Below are positions 39,440-50,959 of a DNA stretch of 64,000 nucleotides, piece by piece. The DNA is from Plectrocnemia conspersa. Taxonomy: Eukaryota; Arthropoda; Insecta; Trichoptera; Polycentropodidae. Position numbers and translations under genes: made by a program. The notes beneath the pieces are model-generated. The model was not told where the DNA came from. It was given only the letters and a program-made list of their open reading frames with translations, and ran no database searches. Location of the stretch: positions 806,001 through 870,000 of the forward strand of contig VTFK01000157.1 of the NCBI GenBank assembly GCA_009617715.1. Direction: 5' to 3'. Every line of letters begins with the position of its first letter. Position 1 is the first letter of the stretch.

Positions 39440-39780
39440 AAAATATCAAAGTAATTAGTATTTGATGAATATTAAATTATTTAATTAAATTTATATATTT
39501 ATTAATTATCAAAATTAAATAATTTAATTATAATTAAAAGTTCATTAATTAATTTAAATACAAATTATTTAGAACTATCTATTTGCTTAGAATTAATTTC
39601 TTGTTCGTCATACATGAACAATAATAATACACAAAATAAACAATAATTCCTTTACCTGTATTTACAGGTAAAATAATTATGATTATTTTTATAATTATTT
39701 ATTATTATTATTAATTTTTTTGTAAAAAGAGTCGTCTTATCCCATTGCGATGCAATGCGATGAGACGTCGCCTTTTGGAT
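39440..39780. repeat. Cluster of palindromes and a 52-base hairpin
   Basis: Four inverted pairs follow one another. attaaattatttaatt (about 39471) pairs with its complement near 39512. tgttcgt and a partly complementary catgaaca lie at 39602-39619. tttacctgta (39651-39660) pairs perfectly with tacaggtaaa (39663-39672). The arms 39733-39748 and 39752-39767 pair at 14 of 16 positions around a gat loop, extending outward to about 39725 and 39776. The first pairs are AT-rich and may be chance, but the last two are not. The cluster may be a decayed fold-back element. Confidence 0.6.
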
Positions 39781-40323
39781 AAGTAAAATTTTTTCATGAA
39801 ATGTATAAAACATAATTATTTATTTCTTATTAGAAATAATATTTTATGTGACATTTATTAAACAAAAATAAATTCCAGGGTCAAACTGTTTGACTAGGTA
39901 AACATAAAACCAATCCAATTAAAAGAAATCAAAACATCCGGGTTGATAGCACAACAATTAACAAATATATTCAACCTAAAATTCTGTATGTTTTTGCATA
40001 ATTAGAAAGTAAAATCGTTACGGTATATGTAAATAAATTAGATAAAACAGTAATCAAAGAACTAAACAACAAAAACCAAATATTGAAACTTCTCACCATT
40101 TGAAAAACCACAATGATTCACAGATCAAGAAACCAGTGATAAAAAGCTATGATTCCGATAAATTTTCACCGTATTACTTTACTGCCGTCATTTAGTAAAA
40201 TAATATTATTGCGCTTAAAAGAATCTCTGAGGAATAAAATCACGAACCTAATATTTTGTATAAATTGAAAATGGTTGCAATGGTTACAAACCAGTTATTT
40301 ATAATTAATAATATGTAGAGTAC

Positions 40324-41096
40324 GCTCGGGATAAGGATTCTTGTTTGTTATTGTGTGCGTGAACTGTGTGGCTCAAAACAATTTCGCTCAGAATATTTAA
40401 TTTTTTTATTTAAAAAAAGAACATATATTTATTTAACATACATACATCTGAGCTAAGTTAGAAATTCCAACGGACAATTAAAAATATATTATATAATCGA
40501 AGAAACCAGACATTGATGTCATTAATTAATTATTTCCAAAATTCAAAATCTTTCACTAGTCAAAAAAATAATGAAGTCTGTAGCTATTCTTTAAAAGCAA
40601 AAAGATATAAAGTGGGGAAAGAAATTATTCGCAGATTGTTTAATGGCTCGATGACTCTATTAAGTCATTAGAATTCATTGAATAAATTAAAAAATTATCA
40701 TTGGCGCAACGATAAGAATAATAACTTTTTTAAGCCTTACAGAGAATAGTGTAAAAAAACCAACAACGTACGGATTAATGGAAAAATAATTAAAATATTT
40801 TAATCCACGGATAAGAGAACAAATAATTTACAGTGTATATTTGAAGCCTTGATATCAATTATGGACAGTGGGCATATCTGGGTTAAGCCAATATCAACAC
40901 AAAATTATTTAAAATAAATCACTAGAGAAGATCGAACTTCTGTGCCACACTGCACTTTAATGACGAATACAGCGTTGATGAATCAGCGACTGTCCTTAAA
41001 AGAGAAAGCGAGACAACGAAGTACACGCTACATCGCTTCTCTCTCTCATATACGTACACACACACACAATAACAAACCGACATCCTTATCCCGAGC
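40324..41096. mobile_element. 773-bp nonautonomous DNA transposon with 38-bp inverted ends
   Basis: The left end gctcgggataaggat at 40324 continues for 38 bp. The reverse complement of 41059-41096 matches it at 33 of 38 positions, including gtttgttattgtgtg. The interior is AT-rich on the left and more balanced on the right (about 40940-41060) and encodes nothing recognisable. TA lies just outside each end (one base offset on the left), so a TA or short target duplication is possible but unproven. The superfamily is unknown. The piggyBac fossil to its right lies outside these ends. Confidence 0.75.
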
Positions 41097-41342
41097 TAAA
41101 TGCTTTTATAAATTTTTGTATAAACGATTTATACAAAATATCCGTTTATAATACATATAATATAATTTGCACTCACCAAATTTTTCGGCGTCCTTTTTCA
41201 GCTTACAACTGTCACATTCACATTTATTTTTATTACTTCACTTATAAACCGCACTATATTACTATTTATATTGATTTTTATTAATCACACTTTCTATTTA
41301 TACACATATTTTTATTATTTACACTATTTTTATTATTATTTT

Positions 41343-41660
41343 TTAGTGATACGTATAAAAACATTCATCAATATGAAAAGGAATTTTACAACTTCTACAC
41401 AAGTATGCTGTATCTTTCCTTATTTCATGTGCAGAACAAACACGACATTTTCTTCTAAGATATTTCTTCACACTTTTTATTTGTATCGGTTGCTGGTTTT
41501 GCAGCTTATCCGAAAGCCTTTCTGGTGGATCGACAGCATGGACACGGCAAGATGTGGTAGAAACCGGTGAAACGTTTTCAGAGTCGATAGATTCCACTGA
41601 ATTCTGCATAGTATTTTCTGCAAATTTTGATAGACACTGAACGAATAAAACAATGCGCAT
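41343..41660 (-). pseudogene. piggyBac transposase fossil, C-terminal zinc-finger part
   Basis: The last third of this 105-residue frame has the cysteine-rich tail of piggyBac transposases. The order is CRVCSAHEIRKDTAYLCRSC, then a short link, then a His, a Cys and FYTYH, giving C-x2-C ... C-x2-C ... H ... C ... H. This domain binds the element ends; family members carry it at the extreme C-terminus, as here, followed directly by a stop. The stretch before it (PERLSDKLQNQQ) also fits the linker. The DDE catalytic domain is absent. The frame at 41730-41942, same strand and upstream, may be the acidic N-terminus, so the middle was probably deleted. Confidence 0.8.
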
Positions 41661-41729
41661 TGAAATAAATGAAAAATTCCATTGTTTATTCCATTGTTTT
41701 TCGAAATATTAGGTAACTATGTATTGTTA

Positions 41730-41942
41730 TTATTTCGAAACTATTATTTCGGACAAATCATCGCCAATAAATAAATTGGCCACTTCTTCGACGCTTTCAC
41801 TATTATTGGGAAAAACTTGCTCCCCTGAATCACACTGACCATCACTAAATGAAAGTAAATTCATCACAGATAAAAATTTCCGAATGTATGTCAAAATGAT
41901 AATCACACTTTTTTGTTCCCGTGGCTGATGTTTCTGCTTCAT
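41730..41942 (-). pseudogene. Possible piggyBac transposase N-terminal remnant
   Basis: A 70-residue frame on the same strand, 70 bp upstream of the C-terminal zinc-finger piece. Its second half is acidic and serine-rich (SFSDGQCDSGEQVFPNNSES, then EEVANLFIGDD), as the disordered N-termini of piggyBac transposases are. Such regions are poorly conserved, so the assignment rests on position and composition. Confidence 0.4.
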
Positions 41943-42057
41943 TTTCAGATTTGGTCAACAACTGTCAACCCTTGTTGATTCCCTAAATAGAGTACTGGAA
42001 AGACGCATACATACATATATTTGACGACAAAGAAAAGGCCGACGTGCGGAACCGAGC

Positions 42058-42192
42058 TTCGCCATTGATATATGGAACATAAGAAACAAAGTAATTAACG
42101 CCATTGATATATGGAACATAAGAAACAAAGTAATTAACGACCTTCCTCGTACTAATAATTCGGTGAGAGCATGGCACCGGTTGTTTAAGTAA
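42058..42192 (+). pseudogene. Fragment resembling a MULE/FLYWCH-type transposase C-terminal region, with in-frame duplication
   Basis: The plus strand reads FAIDIWNIRNKVIN twice, then DLPRTNNSVRAWHRLFK and a stop (42190-42192). The phrase LPRTNN followed by WHR is a conserved block in insect proteins of the MULE/FLYWCH-transposase type, where it follows a (F)PIxxWN motif. The FLYWCH and MULE domains that should precede it are missing. The block IDIWNIRNKVINA is duplicated exactly: 39 bp, 42061-42099 and 42100-42138, so the frame is kept. I cannot tell from this fragment whether it came from a transposon or a host gene copied here. Confidence 0.6.
42061..42138. repeat. Perfect tandem duplication of 39 bp
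   Basis: Two identical 39-bp copies join at 42099/42100. They are identical inside a region that is otherwise decayed, so the duplication is recent or the sequence is misassembled. Confidence 0.9.
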
Positions 42193-42433
42193 ACTATAAA
42201 TATTGTTCATCCTTCAGTATATAAAATAATCTAACAATTCGTATAGTAATAAAATAAATTAAAATATTTAAACTGTTTATTAAGTATGTTTTAATTTTTT
42301 TGAATTAATTTTTGGTTTATATAATCCATTATTTTTTTATATATGTTAATTTTTATTGGATATAAAATACAAAACATAGGAATAAGTGTCCTCGTTTACT
42401 TTTGTGCGGTTTGTCGGCGCGGTTTTATTGGGA

Positions 42434-42555
42434 TCAGGCGCGTACGGGGAAATACATTACCTTTCGCTCACTCGCGTGTTAAGTGACGAGAGTAAGTGAG
42501 AGATAAAGGCGTGCGTTACATGCGTTCCGCACGCCCACTCTGTCATAGCCCGCGG
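42434..42555. repeat. Fold-back element, copy 2
   Basis: Starts tcaggcgcgtacgg, as copy 1 at 14297 does, and has the same aatacatt and gtgacgagag blocks. Its centre (gcgttacatgcgttccgc) matches the reverse complement of copy 1's centre, so the loop is inverted relative to the outer sequence. The right arm is shortened to about 10 paired bases plus a gap. Confidence 0.7.
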
Positions 42556-42779
42556 ACCTTATGAAAAAACCAGTGTTTTATTTTTACTAGTATTTTATTA
42601 ATCGCATATTCAAAATATATTTAATCATTTAAACTATTGTTTTTTTAGGTATATCAAATTATTCTACACTGTTTATTTTATACATAAACACGGCTCTATT
42701 TGTAGGTTCGAATTGGTTCATTTATTCACAATTATATACACAACACCAGAGGCACACGGTCGACTGCTTAATAATCAGA

Positions 42780-43250
42780 GCAGGTTTCGTGATACGGCCC
42801 AATCTGACGGCATAATTATTGTAATATGGTTTTAATCCGGAGCGGGGCGGAACAATCCCCGTCATTCCATCCCCTTTCCTTTCACTGAATTAGTCTAGTT
42901 AATAAAGGGTACATTCAAATGTTGTAGGCGCCTCGCGTAGCCGACATGAATACGAATCGGCCGTATTGCAAAAGCCTTAATACTTTACGAACTTATTTGC
43001 CTTATTCATGGTCGATCGCGGGCCTGTGCCCCGGGCCCCGTAAACTTACTTTCGGCAAACTTTGCCCCCGATTGATTTGTTAGGCGCCCCCGTGAAGTTT
43101 TTGACCCGCAATTTGCAACGGAATCAAGCACGGCTGACCTCACGGGGTGGACCATAAAAATGAAACACGGCCATATATGTCGCTGTGAAAAATTTATTCA
43201 ACAGACGCTCTATACGCTCGAATTGACCCTTCTGACATTCGATGTACGTA
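42780..43250. other. GC-rich noncoding island, strongest regulatory candidate
   Basis: The most GC-rich nonrepeat block in the window. Notable parts are gggcctgtgccccgggcccc near 43019, gcgcccccgtgaag near 43083, ggcgcctcgcg near 42928 and ccataaaaatgaaac near 43151. No frame stays open and no inverted or direct ends are seen. It lies between the second fold-back element and an LTR. Such blocks in AT-rich insect DNA are often conserved enhancers, which is inference here. Confidence 0.4.
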
Positions 43251-43741
43251 TAATATAGAAAAATATATTACATAGATATTGAAAGTCAAGCTTGAAATTA
43301 AACCTTAACCTGTCGCCACATGTAATAATTGATATAAAGAGAGCAGTTCTGAATTTATTTTAGATTAATATATTCGATGTTTTAGTATATTTAATTTATA
43401 GCTATTATAGGTTATGAGGCTAATAGGCGTCAATTGATAAATCGAAAACGAAGCAGGTAAAAAATCTTTTATTGAATTTAAACTTGATAAAAAAACTTTT
43501 AACGCGTTAAAAGCGCCATAAAATAATCCGTCAGTTTCACGACAAGACAAGCAAGTAGTCTGATAAGTGTCTTTGTTATGCATCTTATGAATATTAGTCA
43601 TAAAATTGAATGAATTAGCCAATTGTATTAAGATCACACTAGAGAGAGATATTTTGAACTTAAAGTCAAATGGAACGACGTCGACCACAAACATAAACGA
43701 AGAAGACCAATAAAATAGCCACAAAACTGAATTCAAGACGT

Positions 43742-44149
43742 TGAGCTGGACCAGTTGATGCTAAGAAAGAAGCGGCGGCTTTTGCGATATTTTGTCTGAA
43801 GTTGAGTCGTTCTTTTCATGTTTGTAGTCCAAGTTGGATGCATTGAGCTCCAAAGTCTATGCACAAGTGAGAATGCCTGAAGAAAATTGCTTCTTGGTTG
43901 CTCAGGTTCGCGTATTTAAATGGATGGCACCCTTAAAATGTTATTTTGTTATCCACGAATTATTTTTGTGAAACGAGCAAATACAGAAGAGTGGCGACTT
44001 TTTTTAACAAAATACCGTTAGCTACTAGAGCGGATCAGAAAACATCAAAGATTAAAGTGACGAATATTTAAAATATTTTTTGGATTATGCCACGTACTTT
44101 GTAGCTTAAGCTTTTGAAAGGTTTTTCACGGTGGAGCCCCAATTTAACA
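43742..44149 (-). mobile_element. LTR of an LTR retrotransposon, family B, copy 2
   Basis: Minus-strand start TGTTAAATTGGGGCTCC at 44149 and end near ccagctca at 43742 give 408 bp, against 406 bp for copy 1 at 1864-2269. Shared blocks include cagcttaag/agcttaagc near the start, an AT-rich TATA-like tttaaatacgcg on the minus strand at 43909-43920, and cgcaaaag near the end. Similarity continues about 40 bp past the TG end (gttttaaccgtataaaaag against gttttaattgtataagaaaa), which suggests the 3' end of the internal region. No pol remains. Confidence 0.6.
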
Positions 44150-44189
44150 AAGAAACTTTTTATACGGTTAAAACGATTTATTACATTTT

Positions 44190-47100
44190 TTATGATTTAA
44201 TTGCATGTCTTAATCTCTTAAAATGTATATGAGTGATTAAATTGATGAATCTGACAAGAATATATAGATCATGAAAATCTCACATTTTTTAAATAAAAAG
44301 GGTATCAAAAAAATTGATACCTTCATTGTTTCTGTTGTTATATGGACTTTTTTATTGCACTGAAGCAATAACTGCGTACCTAACATCTAAATAAGTTTGA
44401 TCTTATAATTAAATTTAAAATATTCATTTTAATATAAGATCAAACTATTATGCAGAATATTTTATTTGCCATACTACTAATGAATTCCATTTAATATTCT
44501 TTTGTTGTAAATAGTCAATTCTATTTTTAGGTAAAAATTCTTTAACAAATTCACTTGTTTATTTAATCTTTTAAGAACATTGTTAAATACGTTCAGATTA
44601 AATGGATTATCGATTATTATAATCTTATCTCTTGATATAATTAACATAACATAGCCATGCTTGATTCCTTATGAGCTAAGAAAAGTATTTAAAGAAATAA
44701 AATATTGCTTAGATACCACTCTGGCTTCTTACAACAAAAATATCTCATTCTCATAATTCAGAAGGAAACATTTAATTTAATTTCACGTTGTCCATGCATA
44801 AGTATTAAATGTGAATCGGAAATGTAGGGCAACGTTCAAATTATAGCCAGACAAATTTAACGGTCTGGATGGGATTTGGACCTTCATCAAATTTTATCTG
44901 CCATCCAGAAAATGGTAGGCAATGAACGTAAAAGAAATTTTAGTGGCCGAAAGATATTCGTACTTATATTACACATAAATTTTCGATTTGACTTTTTTAA
45001 TATGTTGTATTAATGTAATTTATTTTAATAACTTCTTATACTGTTAGAAATTATCTAATTAACACAATTGGTATAAAATGTGATTAATTTATATTATAAG
45101 TACACAAGAAATAATAGTAATCGAATGATATTAATTACATTTTTTCCGAATAATCGTGTACATTAAAATTTTGGTTTATTAACATAATTTAAGACCAGTA
45201 TTTTTTATATTTGCTATAAATTCTAACATAAACACATTTATATAATTTGCATAATTATAAAAATATTATACAGCTATTCAAGTTATAAGCATACAAATTT
45301 ATTTTAAAATTAAATTAAAAATACGTTGTAATATAGCAATATATATGTGCGTTTTTAAACAACAATAAAAAAACACTATTGCGTTTTGTCCAAGATATAT
45401 TGCCAAAACAGGAGGGTGGGTGCTTTGAAACATGAAATTTCATTTGTGCGAGAGCTCAACTTTTTTACGAGCTGAATTTCAACATCAAACAATCATATAT
45501 TGTTGTAATAATATCACTTTGTTTTAGCGCTATAAAGAGTTATAATATAATATTAAAACAATAACTCTTTATTAAATATAAGACTTTGTGACTTAATACT
45601 ATAAAATGTATCGGCGATATAGAAATAACGAAGTAAAATAAAGTATAGACGCAATTCTCTACATTCTATTCGGAATCAATTTCGACTGAGATTCCCCATT
45701 TTCTTTAATGTCCAAATTGATGTTGCGAGAAGATTTTATATTGATACATCCCCAAATTGTAACCAATTCGATATCCAATTAAAGTAATAAAAAAAAAGGA
45801 TTACATGGATAAAAATAAAACCGTTTGAATATATGTATGTATAATACATACATATATGAACTACCAAACATTTCAAGCAATAAACTTTTTAGTATTAGTT
45901 TTAAAATATTCATATAGGTTATTTAATAAAATTTAAGACAAGATCATAATTTATATCATATCTGCCAAAAACAATATATTACATATTGTTTTTAGTACTG
46001 TATCGCTATTTTTTATTTTATATTTATCACAATACTACATCTATATTTATTGGTAGTTCCTAGAAATTTACTCTCAAACCTATTTTTTTTATTTGAGATA
46101 GATGTTACAAACAGCAATATCTTCTGTAAAATTCACTAGTCACAAACTTTACCCAAGCTTTTTAAAGCTGACAAGAACTATCTACTTTATGATCAGAATA
46201 CAATATTAAGTTGCACCCAAACCACTAGAAATGTTTAGCTATTTTAAATTAAATAATATTAGCACTGAAAAATAAGTAGTTAATTTTTGATATTATATTT
46301 ACATATACGGCAAAGTAAATGATACAGTTTCGCTTTAGTAACTTTCGCTGATTAATGTCTATAAATATGCAATTTTTATGAAAGTCCAATATATTTTTTG
46401 TATTCTAGGGCCTGATTACACATTCTTGTTTTTGATAAATTTTCAATGGCGTAGGACTTTTTTTTCTTCGAATAAATTTAATTCTAAACTTTTGGTTGCG
46501 TTTGCAATTAAAACAAATTTGTTTTATATATAAACAAACCTTTAAGAGAAATCGAAGATGTAAATAACGATCAAAAGAGACTTTCAAAAACCATAACATT
46601 TGTAAGGGTTTCAACCAGCTGTACGGGTAAATTGATAGAGATCATTAAAACGACCATTTATAGTATTATGAAAAGGAAATACCAACTCCCCTCGACAAAA
46701 CGTCTATCAATAGAAGAGAGAAATCAGCGTTGAACAACTGCGTTATAATTGCTAAGATTTCACGGAGAATAATAATAGTCCAATAATAAATCTTATAATA
46801 TTTGATCATTGAATATAAATTTTCATTATAAATAGTAGACCTAAAAGAAATGAGTTTGTTTATTGTATTATGTTAATAGGAATATATATGAATCACATCA
46901 AACATCACTGCTCCTGTGTAAGTATTTATATCATTACTTTTTTAAATATACTTTACAAATCGAGGTTAGCGTTTTAGAAATGGATTTATTGAGATAACCT
47001 AATGAAATTAATAATCACATTGCTGATATATTTTTAATTTAATGAATATCCTTCGCACGTCCATATTAAGAAATGGTTCATTGGTTCGAGTGATCCTTTG

Positions 47101-48220
47101 AGCAGCATTGCGTTCATAATGTGAACCTCTACGACCGATTAAGTGGAAAGTGAGATAATTCGTTATACACTCGGTTGGCAACGCTTCGCGTTATTAATAT
47201 AGAACAAGGAGCCGAGTGTGACCCACCTAGCTATGTAACTCACTAGTTACGATGCCTTTATTCCCATGGGAGGCAAAAACAGCAAACATTCAAAGAACTT
47301 TTCCTTTTAGTCAACAGGTTCGTTGAGTCTGGGAGAGAAACGCGGCAAGATTATGAATTGAATAACCTCTCCGCGCTGAAGAAAACACTTTGCACGCCTC
47401 CTTATGTTGTATCTGATAAATAATTTACGTAGCATGTATAAAATTCGATGGATTTGAACGCAGACAGACAAACGATATAACACCGAAGAGTGTGAATGTG
47501 CGTGTGAAACCCTTTCCGTTTTCCATATTTCATGCTTTATCCATGCGATAAAAATTGATATTTATTGGAGCTGCGTTTGACCATCGTAACTCATTATTTG
47601 ACAGGACAAGGAGCTTAAGTCTCCGTTCACGCGCTCCTGATGGTCTTGAGCTTGAAGCTTTTCCTGGATAACGGTCAAGCGCACGTAGTCGTAAATGTTG
47701 TTTGACAGTCGCCAAAAAGGATTATTGAAAATATTTTTAGCCCCTTTCTCTTTAACCAATAAAATTAAATAAATTTTTATCATGTATTAAAAAGCCTTTT
47801 AAACAAATATGTTTGTATATTTTTACCATTTGAAAATTAAAAACAACCAAAATTAATTTGCTCCTGCCTCACGGGATTGAGTAACAAATAAAATCATAAA
47901 TATTCTTTGCTTCGATTCAAATCATAGACCTCAATGTTTGCCACTGAGTCGCACCAACCTGCACATAGCAACGTGTGCCTTCTTTTAAGATCACCTGTAT
48001 ATCAAAAATAATTATAACGCAAATTGGTATACGAGTGTGACAAAATGGACACACAGCACCAGCGACTCTCAATTGTAAAATATATACGCAACGGTACTGC
48101 AACGAGTTGTAACAGAAGTCCAACGTCCTCAAGTATATTAAAATACAACGTTTCAGATAAACATGATATTTATCCTGCTTAGACGATTCAAACCCCATAA
48201 AGGGGTTCTATATATTTGTA
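44190..48220. other. Noncoding stretch with balanced patches
   Basis: AT-rich in general. Patches at 47040-47420 and 47530-47720 are more balanced and include a gttcataatgtgaac palindrome near 47110. Open minus-strand frames at 46405-46614 and 47917-48198 have no recognised domain. Confidence 0.45.
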
Positions 48221-48224
48221 TATA

Positions 48225-48330
48225 TCCGAGGGTAAGAGGAGTACAAGTAGATGGTTGGATGAAATACAAAAATATCTCTGAACACTAGGCATCAGAAACT
48301 AAGTGGATGAAGTTAAGATCCACATTAAGG
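48225..48330 (+). pseudogene. LINE C-terminal tail fossil
   Basis: The plus strand reads GKRSTSRWLDEIQKYL, a stop, TLGIRN, a stop, then VDEVK. This follows the C-terminal pattern of many insect LINE polyproteins: a basic GR-rich link, RWLDDI, and then a hydrophobic helix. Both stops fall where the family has Trp. Only about 30 codons remain, so the clade cannot be named. Confidence 0.5.
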
Positions 48331-48339
48331 TAGTTTCTG

Positions 48340-50340
48340 CTAGCATATACATTTTTTATGTGATATATTTTATCATCTTTGATGGCTAAGTATGCTTTGT
48401 GTATAAATTTTCTGTGATCAAAATTAATTAGTTAATTGATATTTTTAATTAGGCATTAATTTAATATTTTATATCTAAGATATCTATGTTTCAAAATCTT
48501 TTATTATCAGTCTAACAAATAATACGGTTTATGATGCATTGAAAGATTCTACCTCATTTTATGCTTATTAAAAATATGATATTAAAATATCTCGCATTGA
48601 TTTGAAATATCTCATTGATATTATGGGGTTTCAAAAAAGCTTTTTAAAAAAGCACATTTTGAACATTAAGGATTTCATTCCAGAAGACTAAATCCATTGT
48701 TATTTATAGACCTAATAAATTGCGCTTTGATCGAATTCGTCTTTTAATGCCTCAATTACAGTATTTCATCTAATTACTTTTCTCTAACGATGTATTGATA
48801 TCTCTAAATGACTTTAAGATATATAATTTATTAAATTATCTTTGAAGTATTATTTATATAATAGATTTTACTTGTAAATTTGTATTAAAAAAAACATGTA
48901 TTTTAAACTTTTAACATCAATATTTGACGTTAAACGTACTATATTAAATAGTAATATAAACATATTTTACACGTTTCTTTTCATTACGTCAGACTTTCGA
49001 GACACGTTAGACTGCGATAGTGGTTATAAATGACTGTGGTAATAATAAAAAATCGCAACTGTCATGTTAAATGTTTGCTCGTATTCTGAAAAGAGGGAAA
49101 ATGGAAAATGAAATAAAGAAAAGTGACAAGCTCTTGTCAGTGTTCATTTTAGAATTTTACGAGTTATTTTTGATTTACATAAAATTTACTTTTACAAGTT
49201 GATAAGAGAGTCGCATTATTATTTTAATTTATAAATAGATATTTTTAAATGTAATATTATATTGTTGAAGAATAAATACATTATGATATAGTAGGTATTC
49301 TGAAGAACGGGGTATTTTATTTTATATTTATAGCGAAGCCACGCTGATCCATACAAATTGAATATTAAAATAACGCCCAGGCGAACGTCAATAAAAAATA
49401 TATATTATAGGTTACCGTTTCGAAAAGGCTTAGAGGTTTCGGGCGCCGTTCAGAATAAGTAAAAATATGTGAATCGATTTACATTTTAGCAATAAATTAT
49501 TGTTTAGCGAATATATATGAGCTCCAACGCCGCAAAGTAAATTCGTTTTGAATATTCCTGCTGGAAATATATACATATTGTATTATGATGTATTAAAGAT
49601 ACACTTTTTACCTTAGCAATCACGTCACTAAAATATTTTTCTCTCGGGTGTTGAAAATTCGCTTTTCCTCGTTTTCTTTTAACCCTCAAAAGAGAAAGTT
49701 TTCGACTGGCGTAATTTAAAAAGACGCTAAATTGAAATATGAACGGCGTCTCAGACACTCTCCTTTGCTGCGTGCAAAGGATTAACTTAATCGCATAACG
49801 AACTCTCTGGGTTGTTTCTCATAAAAAAATATTTGGATAAAAAATAAAGAAAGTTCAAAATAATATGTATTTTAAAACTTTATTTTTTATTAAATTAAAT
49901 TTGATTACTTTTACAATATATTGGTACAGCTTATTTAAATTTTAAAGTTTTATTTTTCAAGGTTAATGAATTTTTTTTTATATAAAACTAAGTGAATAGT
50001 TCATTTGCGTAAATGTTTAAGGATGAAAATGTTGGTATTGCCTTGCATTGGTTACGCCCTTGCGTCAAAAGTTCTTTCTGCCCTGTCATTACCTTTTACC
50101 ATACGCACAAACAGGACCTTTTTGAGACCTTTTTTGACCCCTATATCTATAAAAACGTATATAGCAATATTATTCTAGCAGTCCATTACGTTTTATTTCT
50201 TCAAAATAAACTATATAAATAAAAAGGCTAAAATTTTTAATTTTTTTAATCTGATTTTTCAATGTCTATATCCAGAAACCAATATTTTAATACTGTTTTT
50301 CCATCATATTTTTAATCTAGATTTCGAGTATTTTATTTTT
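48340..50340. other. AT-rich noncoding stretch
   Basis: No exon, transposon or RNA gene recognised. Confidence 0.5.
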
Positions 50341-50344
50341 CGTG

Positions 50345-50590
50345 CTGACAACCAGATAGGATGTTTTTGCCTTGCTGAAGTCAATTACATTGCCTTTTGA
50401 AAATGTGTGTACTGCAAAAGATAATTTTTCGGCAAACTTTTTTATGTCACTTTTGTAGTCTCTTTGAGCCCTTTCTGAGCTATGCGCTGGTGTGTTTGAC
50501 CGATATATATTTTATCACAGTTGGCGCAAGCTATTTTATATATTCCTTGGGTCTCGAATATTATATGGCCTTTTCTGTTGGAAAGTATCG
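50345..50590 (-). pseudogene. Penelope-like retroelement GIY-YIG endonuclease fossil
   Basis: On the minus strand the frame reads ETQGIYKIACANCDKIYIGQT (50492-50555). It has both halves of the GIY-YIG nuclease signature: GIY, a short CxxC segment typical of Penelope-like elements, and then YIG. After a frameshift it continues as DIKKFAEKLSFAVHTFSKG then VIDFSKAK, the expected downstream helix with an H-T-x4-G turn. In these retroelements the nuclease follows the reverse transcriptase and nicks the target. No RT is readable upstream (above 50600). One frameshift and the missing RT show that it is dead. Confidence 0.85.
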
Positions 50591-50902
50591 ATCCTAATAT
50601 ACGGCACCATGTTAAATAATTATTTTCAAGTTACAATAATTTGTGAAATAAATTAATTATAAAATATGTATTGTATATATAATATTTAGATACGACAGAT
50701 AGTTACACTCTTGGAAATTCATTGTTATTGTTTGGCTAAAGCAGATCAAAATGAAAGCTGCTGCTTATCTTTTAAATAAAATATATTTTACAGGCAATTA
50801 ATTATTTTTTTCCGCAAATTGGGTAAATAAATTAACATCAGTAAAAACAGAAAAAATAATAACAAATATATTTGAATAGTTATTGCATTTTTTTCAATAT
50901 TG

Positions 50903-50934
50903 GAATAGTTGAAAACTACGAATAATTGAAAACC
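50903..50934 (+). repeat. 32-bp repeat shared with 63421-63452
   Basis: gaatagttgaaaactacg and the next 14 bases match 63421-63452 at 29 of 32 positions. One copy precedes a SINE and the other precedes an LTR, so it is a separate short repeat or a shared flank. Confidence 0.6.
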
Positions 50935-50959
50935 CTACTGGTTACTAATGGTGATGGTA

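Noticed and set aside
43310..43322. gtcgccaca, the reverse complement of the family-A LTR start
   Set aside because: Sequence beyond nine bases does not match the LTR.
43365..43736. 123-residue minus-strand frame, one of the longest in the window
   Set aside because: It abuts the 3' side of LTR family B but has no gag, protease or RT motif; treated as chance or unrecognisable.
46405..46614. 69-residue minus-strand frame with a CxxC
   Set aside because: One CxxC in a lysine-rich low-complexity frame is not evidence of a zinc finger.
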